From Rhodococcus jostii RHA1 (GTDB lineage Bacteria; Actinomycetota; Actinomycetes; Mycobacteriales; Mycobacteriaceae): a stretch of 64,000 nt of DNA. The notes under the pieces were generated by a model, which ran no database searches, was not told the DNA's origin, and saw nothing but the letters and a program-made list of their open reading frames with translations. The position numbers and the translations under genes are program-made. Positions 1-8,591 of this stretch are shown piece after piece (position 1 is the stretch's first letter; every line of letters begins with the position of its first letter). Location: contig NC_008269.1 in assembly GCF_000014565.1 (NCBI RefSeq), forward strand, positions 620,001-684,000. The letters are read 5' to 3'.

Positions 1-2
1 AG

Positions 3-137
3 TACTGGGTGGTCGAAGTCGACCGCCACGACGGGACGTGTTGCACGTTCGGGCCGTTCACCGCCGACGCAGCCTGGGCCAGATTGGAACACCGGACCGC
101 GCCCACCAGGTTCGCCGCCGTAGTTGGGAAGCGATGA
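3..137 (+). CDS. C-terminal end of a hypothetical protein (start outside window)
   Basis: An open frame enters from the left edge and gives 44 residues before TGA at 135-137. Third codon positions are almost all G or C, as in real genes of this genome, so it is probably the tail of a coding region. The visible part has an acidic-aromatic stretch (YWVVEVDRHDG) and no family I recognise. A possible 39-codon ORF starts at an ATG overlapping the stop (134-253), but its codon use is weaker. Confidence 0.45.
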   Translation, partial: YWVVEVDRHDGTCCTFGPFTADAAWARLEHRTAPTRFAAVVGKR

Positions 138-253
138 GCACCAAGGACGGCGGCGAGGGCATCATCCGCATCATCTACCGACCGCCATCCCGACGTAATG
201 AAGATGGTCTTATCCGCTGGTGGTGTCGCCAAATCTCGGTGAGGAGTCGTTGA

Positions 254-655
254 CCGCGGATACGGGTGCCGGAATTGAGGAGGAGCGGTTCCGGAATCTC
301 CCCACTCGATCGGGGTGAGGTGGACCGTCTCTCGTTTCGAGATCTTCTCCCCTGCGTCGCCGGCGCAGCTTCACGATTTTTGTTGATAGCGCTGGTCAGA
401 AGTGGTCGGATACTGGCGAGAGTCTGTGAAGAAGATCGAGGTTTTCCTTGAGGACAAGTGGTTCATTGGAAGGGCGGGGATTGGTCGCGGTTGCTCCGAG
501 ACCGGACATGCGCGTCGAATGGCAGGTCTGGGAGCAGAATTTAGTGCAGGAACTCTCGCCGATACGCCATCCGCGAATGCCGACTCTCCTTCAGCCTGCC
601 ATTCCATCCACCCGATCGCGGAGCTGAAATAACAACGGCGCTCTTCTGGCGGTCG
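254..655. other. Gene-poor stretch left of lsr2
   Basis: About 400 nt without a convincing gene. Short ORFs on both strands (for example 402-632 plus) lack a ribosome-binding site, recognisable motifs and coding-like third-position bias. I see no clear terminator or repeat. Confidence 0.4.
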
Positions 656-1024
656 TCAGTGAGCAGCGTTGTACGCGTCCGCGATCTCGGTGGGAATTCG
701 CCCGCGGACCCCGATGTCATAGCCCTGTTCCTGAGCCCATTCCCGTACTGCCCTCATATGGTCACGGTCCCGCCGCGCAGGTTTCCGCTTGACCTCATCA
801 GCCGATGTGAGTGTGCCTGCGGATCGATTCTTGCGGCCACCCACTTTCGTGGCGTGATCGATGTAGTGATCGAGTTTCTTGTGGAACTCTTTCGCATTCT
901 TCGCTGACAAGTCGATCTCGTAGTCGATTCCATTTACGGAGAAGCCGATCGTTTCGCCCTTTCCCTCCACGATGGGGGTTCCGTCGATATCGTCGACGTG
1001 TTCGACAACTATTTGGCGCGCCAT
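656..1024 (-). CDS. lsr2: Lsr2 family nucleoid-associated xenogeneic silencer
   Basis: The 122-residue product matches Lsr2 in length and layout. It begins MARQIVVEHVDDIDG, with a beta-rich oligomerisation domain over about residues 1-60, a basic linker around 62-90, and a C-terminal DNA-binding segment containing the minor-groove RGR motif at residues 107-109 (GVRGRIP). Lsr2 proteins bridge DNA and silence AT-rich, horizontally acquired genes, the mycobacterial counterpart of H-NS. The start at 1024 is preceded by AAGGAG at normal spacing; an in-frame upstream ATG adds 14 atypical residues. The gene stands alone. A mobile element and a biosynthetic cluster lie in the same window, so this copy may be an additional, locally acting silencer; that is inference. 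Confidence 0.95.
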   Translation of the reverse strand: MARQIVVEHVDDIDGTPIVEGKGETIGFSVNGIDYEIDLSAKNAKEFHKKLDHYIDHATKVGGRKNRSAGTLTSADEVKRKPARRDRDHMRAVREWAQEQGYDIGVRGRIPTEIADAYNAAH

Positions 1025-1201
1025 TCCAACTCCTTCGTCCCTTTCATGCACCCACTCTACGTCCATTGCACAATGCTCGCCTCAGCCAAAATGCTGTGCT
1101 CGACACGCATGCATCGAAAATGATAAGTCGGACGGAAATTCTTGGCGGAAAGAACCTCCGTTGCAGTCGGCGGCACGGAGGGGAGAAGGACATGGCACGG
1201 G

Positions 1202-1525
1202 GTGACGAAACCTCACGATATGGATTTGCTGCTTGTTGTTCTCTCGTCAGATCCCCGCAGGGTGTTGTGTCTGGAGGTTGTGGACGGAGATGCAGCCGTC
1301 CGCGGCGGCAACATCGTTGGGCGCCCTTCCTCGACGGTTCTGTTCCGTCACGGCATTTTGTTCGATGCAGTGAAAAAGCTTTCAGGACTTCATGTTCGAA
1401 TGTACGAGAGCTACCGCGGGGCGGACGCGCATGCGATCTTGGACGCCCTCGACAAGGAGAACCACCTCGATACCCCGTGGTTCACCCCGGCGCGGTGGCT
1501 GGAGGGCCACGGGGTCGACTTCTAG
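1202..1525 (+). CDS. Hypothetical protein
   Basis: A 107-residue ORF with regular codon use and no family I recognise. It is mixed alpha/beta in composition, with a hydrophobic strand near the N terminus (MDLLLVVLSS) and a C-terminal segment rich in Trp, Pro and His. GTG 1202 is preceded by GGAGAAGGA about 11 nt away; ATG 1220 is an alternative. It is divergent from lsr2 and has no operon partner. Confidence 0.5.
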   Translation: MTKPHDMDLLLVVLSSDPRRVLCLEVVDGDAAVRGGNIVGRPSSTVLFRHGILFDAVKKLSGLHVRMYESYRGADAHAILDALDKENHLDTPWFTPARWLEGHGVDF

Positions 1526-1660
1526 CTATGTGACCAGTCGGGGACAGGCGGCGGTACGAGCCGCCGCCGATCCGCTGGACCGACCGGGCAACAAGGGTGC
1601 GTGCCCCGTCCTTTGCCCGGAATAGCCTCGCAGCGTGAACGAGCCACGAGACCGAGGTTG

Positions 1661-1783
1661 TCAGCCGTTGGCGTGGAAGGGGGCGCCCTGTCCGCGGCGC
1701 CGTGGGGTGGGGCGGCGGAGGAGGACCTCAAGGGCGGCGGTGCCGCCGAGCAGCAGCATGAGCAGTGCTTTGTGGGTGTTCAC
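1661..1783 (-). CDS. Small membrane-associated protein, 40 aa
   Basis: A 40-residue ORF starts at GTG 1783 behind a very good ribosome-binding site (AGGAAGG, about 6 nt upstream). The product has a short hydrophobic N-terminal segment (ALLMLLLGGTAAL) and an Arg/Pro-rich tail, so it could be a single-pass or peripheral membrane peptide. It follows another small ORF by 11 nt and lies downstream of the WS/DGAT gene on the same strand, so it may belong to that transcript. Function unknown. Confidence 0.5.
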   Translation of the reverse strand: MNTHKALLMLLLGGTAALEVLLRRPTPRRRGQGAPFHANG

Positions 1784-1794
1784 GGGATTCCTTC

Positions 1795-1947
1795 CTACCG
1801 GGCGGACATCGGTGCTGTGCCGGTGGTGCTGGTCGAGTGGCGGTCGGCGAATAGGGCCGCAATCCGGGTTTTGATCTCCTCGGTACTGATCGAGGTGCTG
1901 TGGAGGCCGGGTCGTGGAGAGGTGGTAGAAGTATTCGGTGCGCTCAT
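1795..1947 (-). CDS. Small hypothetical protein, 50 aa
   Basis: An ORF from ATG 1947 encodes a Ser/Thr-rich N terminus followed by a likely amphipathic helix (STEEIKTRIAALFADRH). AGGAAG lies about 11 nt upstream of the start. It sits 105 nt after the WS/DGAT stop and 11 nt before the 40-residue ORF. Function unknown; the call rests on arrangement and codon use only. Confidence 0.4.
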   Translation of the reverse strand: MSAPNTSTTSPRPGLHSTSISTEEIKTRIAALFADRHSTSTTGTAPMSAR

Positions 1948-2052
1948 CGAAGGGTCGCACTTCCTTCCTGTACGGGAAAACTGGTGTCGAGTAGGGCTTT
2001 CGATCATTGCGGCCGCCCCTTCGATGGCCGTCACGGCGAGCCCAGGGTGGTG

Positions 2053-3474
2053 TTACAGGCCGACGACGTGTTCGAGGGCGTCGAGTTCGGGGTCGAGGTG
2101 GTCGAGCATCGGGTGCAGGTTCGGGATGGTGCGCCGACAGCCGGTCAACCCGAAGACGAGTTGGTCGTCGCTGCTGGTGCAGGTGATGTTCAGGGCTTGT
2201 CCGGTGACCGGGATCGACAGTGGGTAGAGGGAGTCGAGGCGGGCGCCGTTCCAATACAGCGGGGTGTCGGGTCCGGCGACGTTGGAGATCACCAGGTTGA
2301 ACGGCGGCCGCTGCGGTCCCCGCCGGCCGAGGAGCATCTCGATGCCAAGGGGGGCGGCGCCGAGGGCGCTCATCGCCAGTACTTGGGCGGGGCTCATCGC
2401 GTGCAGGGCGTGTTTGCCTTCGCGCATGCAGGTGCGCACGGTGTCGAGGCGGTGGGCGGGGTCGGGTAGGTGGGTGGCGAGGTTGCACATCAGGACCCCG
2501 ATCCGGTTCCCGCTCGGGGATTCCGGGTCGGTGTCGGAGATGTTGGGGCGCAGGGACACCGGGACCATCGCGATCAGAGGCTCGGCGGGCAACGCACCGA
2601 GATCGTGCAGGTAGCTGCGCAGTGCTCCGGCGGACATCGTCAGGATGATGTCGTTGACGGTGGCGTCGGCGTGCTTGGCGAGTAGCCGGATCCGTTCGAG
2701 CGGCCAGGTCCGGGCGGCGAAGTGCCGGGCGCCCCCGATTGCGACGTTGAACATCGTGTGCGGTGCCCGTGTCGACAGCGGTCCGCCCTCGGCGCGCAGG
2801 GCGCGGTCCACGGTGCCGGCAAGCGCCGGTGCCAGGCCGGCGACCTCCCCGGCCGCGCCGCGGGCGCCGCGCAGGACCTGGCCCGGTAGGCCTCGCAGGT
2901 TGGTCGGCGTCGATGGTGGTGGCGCTGTCCGGGCCTGGTCGGTCGTCGTCGCGGGTGCGGCGGGTTGCCAGGGGGCGGGCATATTTCTGCGGGTGGGGTC
3001 CGCGCTCATGCTGCGGCGCAGCAGGTTCATCGCGGAGGCTCCGTCGGCGAGGGCATGGTGGATCTTGGTGTAGACCGCGTAGCGGCCGTCGGTGAGGCCT
3101 TCGATCAGGTGCATCTCCCACAGCGGGCGGCTGCGGTCGAGTGGGGTGCCGTGCAGCCTCGACACCAATGTCATCAGTTCGGGCATGCCGCCCGGGCGGG
3201 GGAGGGCGTTGCGGTGTACGTGATAGTCGACGTCGACGTTGGTCGCGGTGTCCCAACCCCACTGTCCCAGGGTGGTCACCGATCGGCGGGCCCGCTTGCG
3301 GAACAGCGGGGCCACCTCGTCCGAGGCAGCCGCCGTCTCGAACATCGCCCCCATTTCGGCCGCGTCGGCCCCGTCCGGTGGAGTGAAGATCGCCAGGCCG
3401 CCGACGTGCATCGGATGCGCACGGGATTCGCCGAGGAGGAACAGCGAATCGGTCGGCGACATCGGCAGCAGCAT
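2053..3474 (-). CDS. Wax ester synthase/acyl-CoA:diacylglycerol acyltransferase (WS/DGAT)
   Basis: The 473-residue protein has the full WS/DGAT architecture. The catalytic HHxxxDG motif is intact at residues 139-145 (HHALADG), the PLW motif is near 117, and the conserved C-terminal segment NLVISNVAGP is present. Members esterify acyl-CoA with fatty alcohols or diacylglycerol to make storage wax esters and triacylglycerol at the inner membrane; Rhodococcus and Mycobacterium genomes carry many copies. The start at 3474 has GGAAGGA 8 nt upstream. A CRP/GlxR-like palindrome at 3584-3599 lies about 110 nt upstream. Substrate choice cannot be read from sequence. Confidence 0.93.
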   Translation of the reverse strand: MLLPMSPTDSLFLLGESRAHPMHVGGLAIFTPPDGADAAEMGAMFETAAASDEVAPLFRKRARRSVTTLGQWGWDTATNVDVDYHVHRNALPRPGGMPELMTLVSRLHGTPLDRSRPLWEMHLIEGLTDGRYAVYTKIHHALADGASAMNLLRRSMSADPTRRNMPAPWQPAAPATTTDQARTAPPPSTPTNLRGLPGQVLRGARGAAGEVAGLAPALAGTVDRALRAEGGPLSTRAPHTMFNVAIGGARHFAARTWPLERIRLLAKHADATVNDIILTMSAGALRSYLHDLGALPAEPLIAMVPVSLRPNISDTDPESPSGNRIGVLMCNLATHLPDPAHRLDTVRTCMREGKHALHAMSPAQVLAMSALGAAPLGIEMLLGRRGPQRPPFNLVISNVAGPDTPLYWNGARLDSLYPLSIPVTGQALNITCTSSDDQLVFGLTGCRRTIPNLHPMLDHLDPELDALEHVVGL

Positions 3475-3583
3475 GGGAGGTGTCCTTCCGTCTGTCCGGA
3501 TCGAGTATCCGCACTGCCACTGCGGGTACTTCCGGGGCTGAGCGTTCAGCTCCGGGTAATCGGGTCGTAAGATAACGGTTAGG

Positions 3584-3599
3584 TGTGGTTCATGTCACA
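3584..3599. promoter_or_regulatory. Imperfect CRP/GlxR-type site upstream of WS/DGAT
   Basis: TGTGGTTCATGTCACA differs from the TGTGA-N6-TCACA palindrome at one position. It lies about 110 nt upstream of the WS/DGAT start, a usual place for a cAMP-receptor-family site in Corynebacteriales. Confidence 0.45.
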
Positions 3600-3900
3600 A
3601 ACCGGCATCCCTGTTTAGTTGTACAGGACGAGCGGGCGACCGCGCGAGGCCGAAAGTCCCGGATGGGATAAGTCGGACAATTCGCCGGTCAAGTTCGGCA
3701 TCCGTCGACCGCATTGGTGTGTAGGAATCGGGCATTCCGCTAGGTGGTGCCTGCGCTGGCAATACGTAGGATCATCGCCGCTGTACCACTTCGCGCGGCG
3801 GGTCGAGCGTTGTTTGTGGCCGCGGATCACAGGGTGGCGGAGGTGTAGCGATGGCCACCGGCATCCGCTCTGAACCGTGCGAGAAGAAGCGTATCGTCCA

Positions 3901-3918
3901 GTGTGAACTAGATCACAC
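3901..3918. promoter_or_regulatory. Perfect CRP/GlxR-type palindrome
   Basis: GTGTGAACTAGATCACAC is a perfect 18-bp inverted repeat matching the cAMP-receptor (Crp/GlxR) consensus TGTGA-N6-TCACA. The nearest intact gene is WS/DGAT, 427 bp away; on the other side is a dead transposase, so the original target may have been displaced. Confidence 0.6.
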
Positions 3919-4121
3919 TGCATTGTCTGGCGCCCGGCCGCAGAACCTGGCCGAGGAGACCGATCAGTGGTTTGGCCGTCCGCCAGGGCAGGGTTGCGTC
4001 CATGACAATGGTGTACGAGCCGGATCAGGACGTCACCGGCGTGTCCAAGCCGGAAAGTAGGCGGTCATCACGTGATTCTTCGAGAGAGCTACCAACACTC
4101 GACTCGACGAAAGAGCACGCG

Positions 4122-4676
4122 ATGGCCACTACCCACGATATCGACCTGCACCAGTTCCTGTTCGGCGGCCTCCTCGGCGCAGCCGTCGGGGGTGGTCGCA
4201 GGCTCCGCGAGGTCGCCCACCGAATCACGCCCGAATGCGCGTCGAACGATCGCCTCACCGAGGCCAGCCCTGACCTGCTGCGGAGCTTGTTGTCCACCTT
4301 CATTGAGGCGCTCATGGGCGCCGAGGCCGACACCCTGTGCGGTGCCGGCTACGGCGAACGCTCCGAGGACCGCACCAACAGCCGCAACGGGTACCGACAC
4401 CGCGACTTCGACACCCGCGCCGGCACTCTCGATATTGCGATCCCCAAGCTGCGTCAGGGTTCGTATTTCCCAGAGTGGTTGCTCCAGCGCCGCAAGCGTG
4501 CCGAGCGTGCGCTGACCTCGGTGGTGGCACCTGCTACCTGCTCGGCGCCTCCGCCCGCCGGATGGAGAAACTCGTCGATTCCCTCGGAATCACCTCGCTG
4601 TCGAAGTCGCAGGTCAGCGTAATGGCCAAGGACCTTGACGCCCAGGTCGAGGCATTCCGCAGCCGTTCAAATAGGC
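4122..4676 (+). pseudogene. IS256-family (mutator-type) transposase, frameshifted and truncated
   Basis: The first frame from ATG 4122 encodes a transposase N terminus, including LLRSLLSTFIEALMGAEAD and the conserved NGYRHR and IPKLRQGSYFP segments. The similarity continues in the next frame (TCYLLGASARRMEKLVDSLG, then SKSQVSVMAKDLDAQVEAF) after an apparent one-base deletion near 4529. It stops at about residue 180 of a family usually near 400 residues, so the DDE catalytic core is missing. The break abuts the stop codon of the ATP-grasp gene that ends the biosynthetic cluster, suggesting an old insertion at the cluster edge. Confidence 0.88.
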
Positions 4677-5932
4677 GAGGTTGAGCGTAGGGGAGGGAGG
4701 AGTACCCGGATCTCGGTCGCGTCGAGGGCCTCTCGCGCTCGCAAAACAGCTACTCGGGGGTCATCCGCATACGCACGAGCATGTCCGAACCGTGAATTCG
4801 AAGCGCGCAGTGGCTCCAACCTGGCACCAGCAGCGCGGTACAGCTCCACCTCGCGCACACCCTCGCGGAGCCGAGCCGCCTCGAGGCCGCTTATCGACTC
4901 GAGCGTGCAGTCCATCTCGCTTGACGCGAACCAGATTGCCTCGTACCTGGGTGGTCGCGTCGCCGCGTGGGCGAGCTCGGCGCGGAGCCCGTCGAGGAGA
5001 TTCCGTTCGCCGAGGACCTGGCGGACGGTGTACTCGGTCAGGTTCACCGCAAGAGCGTCCTGGACCAGCTGGGGGATGCAATCGCCGGCGAGCCGGGTGT
5101 GTGTCTCGATGATCCGAGGCCCGTTCTCGGTCAGGACCAACTCGGTGTGGGTCGGGCCGAAGCCGATCTCCAGAGCCGACAGCACCGAGCGGACGTAGGT
5201 GCTGATCGCTGTTAGCTGGTCGGCACTCACCTCGGCTGGCAGCACGTGGCCTACCTCGACGTGGGTGAATGGGTCGGAGTACTTCTGGGTGACGCACACG
5301 ATTTCGTGCGTGCCTTCGTCGGAAAATGCCTCCACGCTGACTTGCACCCCGATGTGCAGCCGTTCGACCAGCACGCCTCCGCTGGTCCACTCGCCGGTGA
5401 CGTCGGCTGCATCGAAGGCGGTCGCCAGATCGGCCTCGGTTTCTATCTGGCGGATTCCTATGCTCCCTGCGCCGACGGCGGGCTTGGCGATGCACGGGAA
5501 TCCGTGGATCCGTGCAAACTCGCGCAGCTCGGCGACGGACCGGACGATGGCGTGCGGTGTGTCGTCCATGCCGAGCGCGGACAGCCGCTCCCGCATGCTT
5601 GGCTTGTGGTGCACCCAGTGAATGGTTTGCTTGGTGTGCATAGGAAGGCCGAGTTCCTCTGCGATCACGGCTGCCCGATCCTGATCCCGTTCGGCGAACG
5701 AAGCGATCTTGGTGAATGGGTCGAGGCGATGGACCGCTGACGCAATCGCCAGCCACTCCTGGTCGCTCGCCTCCGCCCGCAGCCCCAATATGCGCTGATG
5801 CAAATGTTGCTCACGCAGTTTCGGCACGATGGCCAGCTGGCAGACGACCGACGTCCGCACATCGGTGCCCAAGGACCGCAACAGCCCCGGCATGGTCATG
5901 CCTCCACCGACGACAAGCACGTGATCTGACAT
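4667..5932 (-). CDS. ATP-grasp ligase of the biosynthetic cluster
   Basis: A 421-residue ATP-grasp protein. It has an N-terminal Rossmann-like region (VLVVGGGMTMPGLL), a central ATP-binding lysine segment (FPCIAKPAVGAGSIGI), and the C-terminal metal/ATP-binding core (GPTHTELVLTENGPRIIE, then THTRLAGD). Relatives form amide bonds by activating a carboxylate as acyl-phosphate (L-amino acid ligases of the BacD type, carboxylate-amine ligases). ATG 5932 follows GAGG at good spacing; ATG 5944 overlaps the stop of the MFS gene. It is the last gene of the four-gene leftward operon, and probably joins an amino acid to the cluster product. Substrates unknown. Confidence 0.85.
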   Translation of the reverse strand: MSDHVLVVGGGMTMPGLLRSLGTDVRTSVVCQLAIVPKLREQHLHQRILGLRAEASDQEWLAIASAVHRLDPFTKIASFAERDQDRAAVIAEELGLPMHTKQTIHWVHHKPSMRERLSALGMDDTPHAIVRSVAELREFARIHGFPCIAKPAVGAGSIGIRQIETEADLATAFDAADVTGEWTSGGVLVERLHIGVQVSVEAFSDEGTHEIVCVTQKYSDPFTHVEVGHVLPAEVSADQLTAISTYVRSVLSALEIGFGPTHTELVLTENGPRIIETHTRLAGDCIPQLVQDALAVNLTEYTVRQVLGERNLLDGLRAELAHAATRPPRYEAIWFASSEMDCTLESISGLEAARLREGVREVELYRAAGARLEPLRASNSRFGHARAYADDPRVAVLRAREALDATEIRVLLPPLRSTSPI

Positions 5933-5940
5933 CGTTCGCC

Positions 5941-7197
5941 TCATTTCGAAGCCGCTAGGTGAATGTCTTTGCCCCGAGAGGCAGTTGATATCGTCGTGAA
6001 GCCAACGGTGGCCGCGGCAAAGACGATTGCCAGAACAAGCCAGCCGGTTGTGGGCAGCGCGAGAACCACACCGGTCATGAGCACCGGTCCAACAATTCGC
6101 TGGAGGCCGGAGCCGCTGTTGAATGCGCTGAGGTACTCGCTGCGGCGGGCATCCGGAGCCAGTTCGAAAGACACCTGCCACGCCGCGATGCTATGGAGGT
6201 TCTCACCGAGGGTGAGTAACGCAACTGCCGCCGCGCAGAGGGCAATTGCCGCTGATCCGGTGAGTCGTTCGGCGGTGAGACAGCAGAAACATGCGGCGAC
6301 GAGGGCGCTGGCGGCGACGAACAACGTCGGGTTCGTCGCGGTCGTCAACCGCCGAATGCGGCCGAACCCCAGTTGCATCGCCACCGTGAGCCCGGTGTTC
6401 AGCGCGAGCATCAGTGAGACCCACAGTGGCGAGGCACCCAGTCGCAACACCATCCACAGTGGCAGCAGTACAAACAAGACGGAGTCGTGTAGCAGCAGCA
6501 GACCGTTGAGCCCGGCCAGGCTGAGAAACGCTGGGTTGCGCAATGCTGGTCTCGAGCTTCCGCAGTCCTTCTCCTGCTGTTGGGCCGGTGGGATTGCACT
6601 GCGTCGAAGCGAGTGCACGACCCACGCAAGTATGAGAAACGAGGTCCCGTTTATTGCGAGGAGGGCTGCTACCAGCGGCTGCGAGTGCGTCGTCAATGCG
6701 GCGCCCGCGACGAGAGTCCCGGCGCCGAGTGCCACATTGCGCGCGGCCCTGATCGAGGACATCACTCGGATTCGGGCATCACCGGCGAACAACTGCGCTA
6801 CCAGCGACTGTTGTAGTGGCGGCGTCGCCGCCTCCAGTGCCATCAACGGAAGCGTCAACAAGAGGAAGGTGACGTACTGGGTGGCCAGGGCATAGGCGAC
6901 GAATCCGATTCCGCGCAACGCGAGGGCAGTGCAGTAAACCCTGATCAGCCCGAAGCGGTCCGCCAGTCGTCCCACGAGGATGGGACTGAGGACACCGAAG
7001 ATTGCGCCGGCCGACATTGCGGCGACGACCGAGTTGGCGGTGAAACCGACGATCGTGACGAAGTAGAGGATCGTGGCGGCAGCGCTGATTCCGGTGCCGA
7101 ATGAGTCCACGGCAGCGCCTGCGACCAGGCGCTGCATGCTTCTCGGCTGCGAACGTGCCGGCGTTATCGGCTCATTTGCGACGTCGGGAACGCTCAT
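5941..7197 (-). CDS. MFS transporter, likely product exporter
   Basis: A 418-residue, strongly hydrophobic protein with about 12 predicted membrane segments. The MFS signature between helices 2 and 3 is visible as GRLADRFGLIRVY. The start at 7197 overlaps the stop of the adenylation gene (ATGA) and its stop adjoins the ATP-grasp gene, so it is translationally coupled within the cluster. Its position suggests export of, or self-protection against, the metabolite; drug transport is the usual role of such relatives. Confidence 0.85.
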   Translation of the reverse strand: MSVPDVANEPITPARSQPRSMQRLVAGAAVDSFGTGISAAATILYFVTIVGFTANSVVAAMSAGAIFGVLSPILVGRLADRFGLIRVYCTALALRGIGFVAYALATQYVTFLLLTLPLMALEAATPPLQQSLVAQLFAGDARIRVMSSIRAARNVALGAGTLVAGAALTTHSQPLVAALLAINGTSFLILAWVVHSLRRSAIPPAQQQEKDCGSSRPALRNPAFLSLAGLNGLLLLHDSVLFVLLPLWMVLRLGASPLWVSLMLALNTGLTVAMQLGFGRIRRLTTATNPTLFVAASALVAACFCCLTAERLTGSAAIALCAAAVALLTLGENLHSIAAWQVSFELAPDARRSEYLSAFNSGSGLQRIVGPVLMTGVVLALPTTGWLVLAIVFAAATVGFTTISTASRGKDIHLAASK

Positions 7198-8591
7198 GAG
7201 TTTCCCGTCGTGCCATTGCGAAGTGCCGCACGATCGACCTTGGCTCGCCTGTCCAACGGGAGTCGAGTGACTACGAGGATCTTGTCCGGCAACTGGGCGG
7301 GGGCGAGCGTGTCGAGCAGCGCCATCCGAATAGCGCGAAGTGAGAGAGTGTCCGAACCTGCGGATACACCGCAGTACAACACGATCCGGTCGCCCTGCTG
7401 CACCACCGCGGCTGCGGCGTCGACGGCCGGGACAGCGACCGCCGCTGCCTCGATGGCCGGCAACGAGACCTTGACGCCGCGGCGCTTGACGACGTGGTCC
7501 AGTCGGCCTTCCACAACGACGCTGCCATCGGGCGCGAGTGAGGCGAGATCTCCGGTGCGCAGTCGACGTCGGCCCGCCGCATCACGCTCGAATCGGGTCG
7601 ACCCGGTCACGGGCGTGAGGTAACCCAGTGCGAGGTCCTCACTGACGATACAAAGCTCCTGGGCATCGTCGAGGTCATCGACCGGCACGAATTCGACCGC
7701 GGTACCCGGTATCGGTGTGCCGACGGGCACGATCGCGGTATGTACCTCGGCGCCCGCCGGGAGCACGTGGCGAAGTTTGATCACGGTGGACTCGGTGGGT
7801 CCATACAGGTTGATGACGACCGGGTGAGGGGCGTGTGCTCGCCAACGTCTCAACAGCGGCTGCGGAAAAGGTTCTCCGGACACTAGGATTCGCCGTAGAC
7901 GCTCGGTCGCCGAGCGGACCGTAGTCGGATCGGCGCGGTCCATCGCAGTAACCAACCGGGCCAGCATCGACGGAAGGAGGCACACCATTGTGGGCCGATG
8001 CTCGGCGAGCCACGTCAATAACGTCGTGCCGCCGGCGAGCGCAGCAGGGGGTGTCACGGTGATCGTCGCGCCGGCGACCAGAGCGCCGAGTGTTTCCTTG
8101 AACGAGAAATCGAACCACGGATCCGCAGTGTTGGACACCACGTCGCTCGGGTCGAGGGCCAGCTCTGCCTGCTGCCACTGTAGATAGCGAGCCAGCCCGC
8201 TACGCGAGCCGACGACGACTTTCGGTTCACCCGACGTGCCCGAGGTGGTCAGCAGGTATCCGCAACCTTCCGGTGTGTCGGGGAGGGTGGTCGGATCGAT
8301 CGTGGAATCTGGAGTGACCGGTACGAACGGGCGTTCCGCCAGAATGCATCCCACCATTTCGGTGAGCGACTCCACGCCCCGAGGTTTGCTGATCAGAACC
8401 GGGCCCGTGCCAGAGGTGAGTTTCGCGGCGAGTTCCCTCGATTTCGTGTGCAACTCACCATAGGTCAGCACGGCATCGCCCTGCACCACTGCTGGGTGCA
8501 TCGGGTCCGTCCCGCACAATCCGGACTCGATCACCCGACGCAGTGTGACGTCGATCGAGCCGGGGGCGGCGTCAGTGGCCGGTGACCGCAT
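7194..8591 (-). CDS. Stand-alone amino-acid adenylation enzyme (AMP-binding, NRPS A-domain type)
   Basis: The 465-residue protein carries the adenylation-domain core motifs in order: A3 (LLTTSGTSGEPKVVV), A4 with the Asp that contacts an alpha-amino group (FDFSFKE), A5 (NLYGPTEST), A7 (RTGDLA), A8 (GRLDHVVKRRGVKVS) and A10 with the catalytic lysine (LPLDRRAKVDRAAL). It should activate an amino acid with ATP and load it on a carrier protein. ATG 8591 lies within the end of the upstream carrier-protein gene (20-nt overlap), pointing to that protein as its partner. The FD of A4 favours an amino acid over a plain carboxylic acid; the substrate is not deducible. Confidence 0.88.
   Translation of the reverse strand: MRSPATDAAPGSIDVTLRRVIESGLCGTDPMHPAVVQGDAVLTYGELHTKSRELAAKLTSGTGPVLISKPRGVESLTEMVGCILAERPFVPVTPDSTIDPTTLPDTPEGCGYLLTTSGTSGEPKVVVGSRSGLARYLQWQQAELALDPSDVVSNTADPWFDFSFKETLGALVAGATITVTPPAALAGGTTLLTWLAEHRPTMVCLLPSMLARLVTAMDRADPTTVRSATERLRRILVSGEPFPQPLLRRWRAHAPHPVVINLYGPTESTVIKLRHVLPAGAEVHTAIVPVGTPIPGTAVEFVPVDDLDDAQELCIVSEDLALGYLTPVTGSTRFERDAAGRRRLRTGDLASLAPDGSVVVEGRLDHVVKRRGVKVSLPAIEAAAVAVPAVDAAAAVVQQGDRIVLYCGVSAGSDTLSLRAIRMALLDTLAPAQLPDKILVVTRLPLDRRAKVDRAALRNGTTGNS

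Larger units (their letters stand above)
3475..4121. other. Intergenic region with CRP-type palindromes
   Basis: About 650 nt between the WS/DGAT start and the transposase remnant. It contains two CRP/GlxR-like palindromes, listed separately, and no gene I can support. Confidence 0.5.

Noticed and set aside
1661..3520. 619-codon minus-strand ORF overlapping the WS/DGAT gene
   Set aside because: It is an Arg/Pro-rich out-of-frame shadow of the WS/DGAT gene. Only its last 40 codons, with their own GTG and ribosome site, were kept as a small gene.
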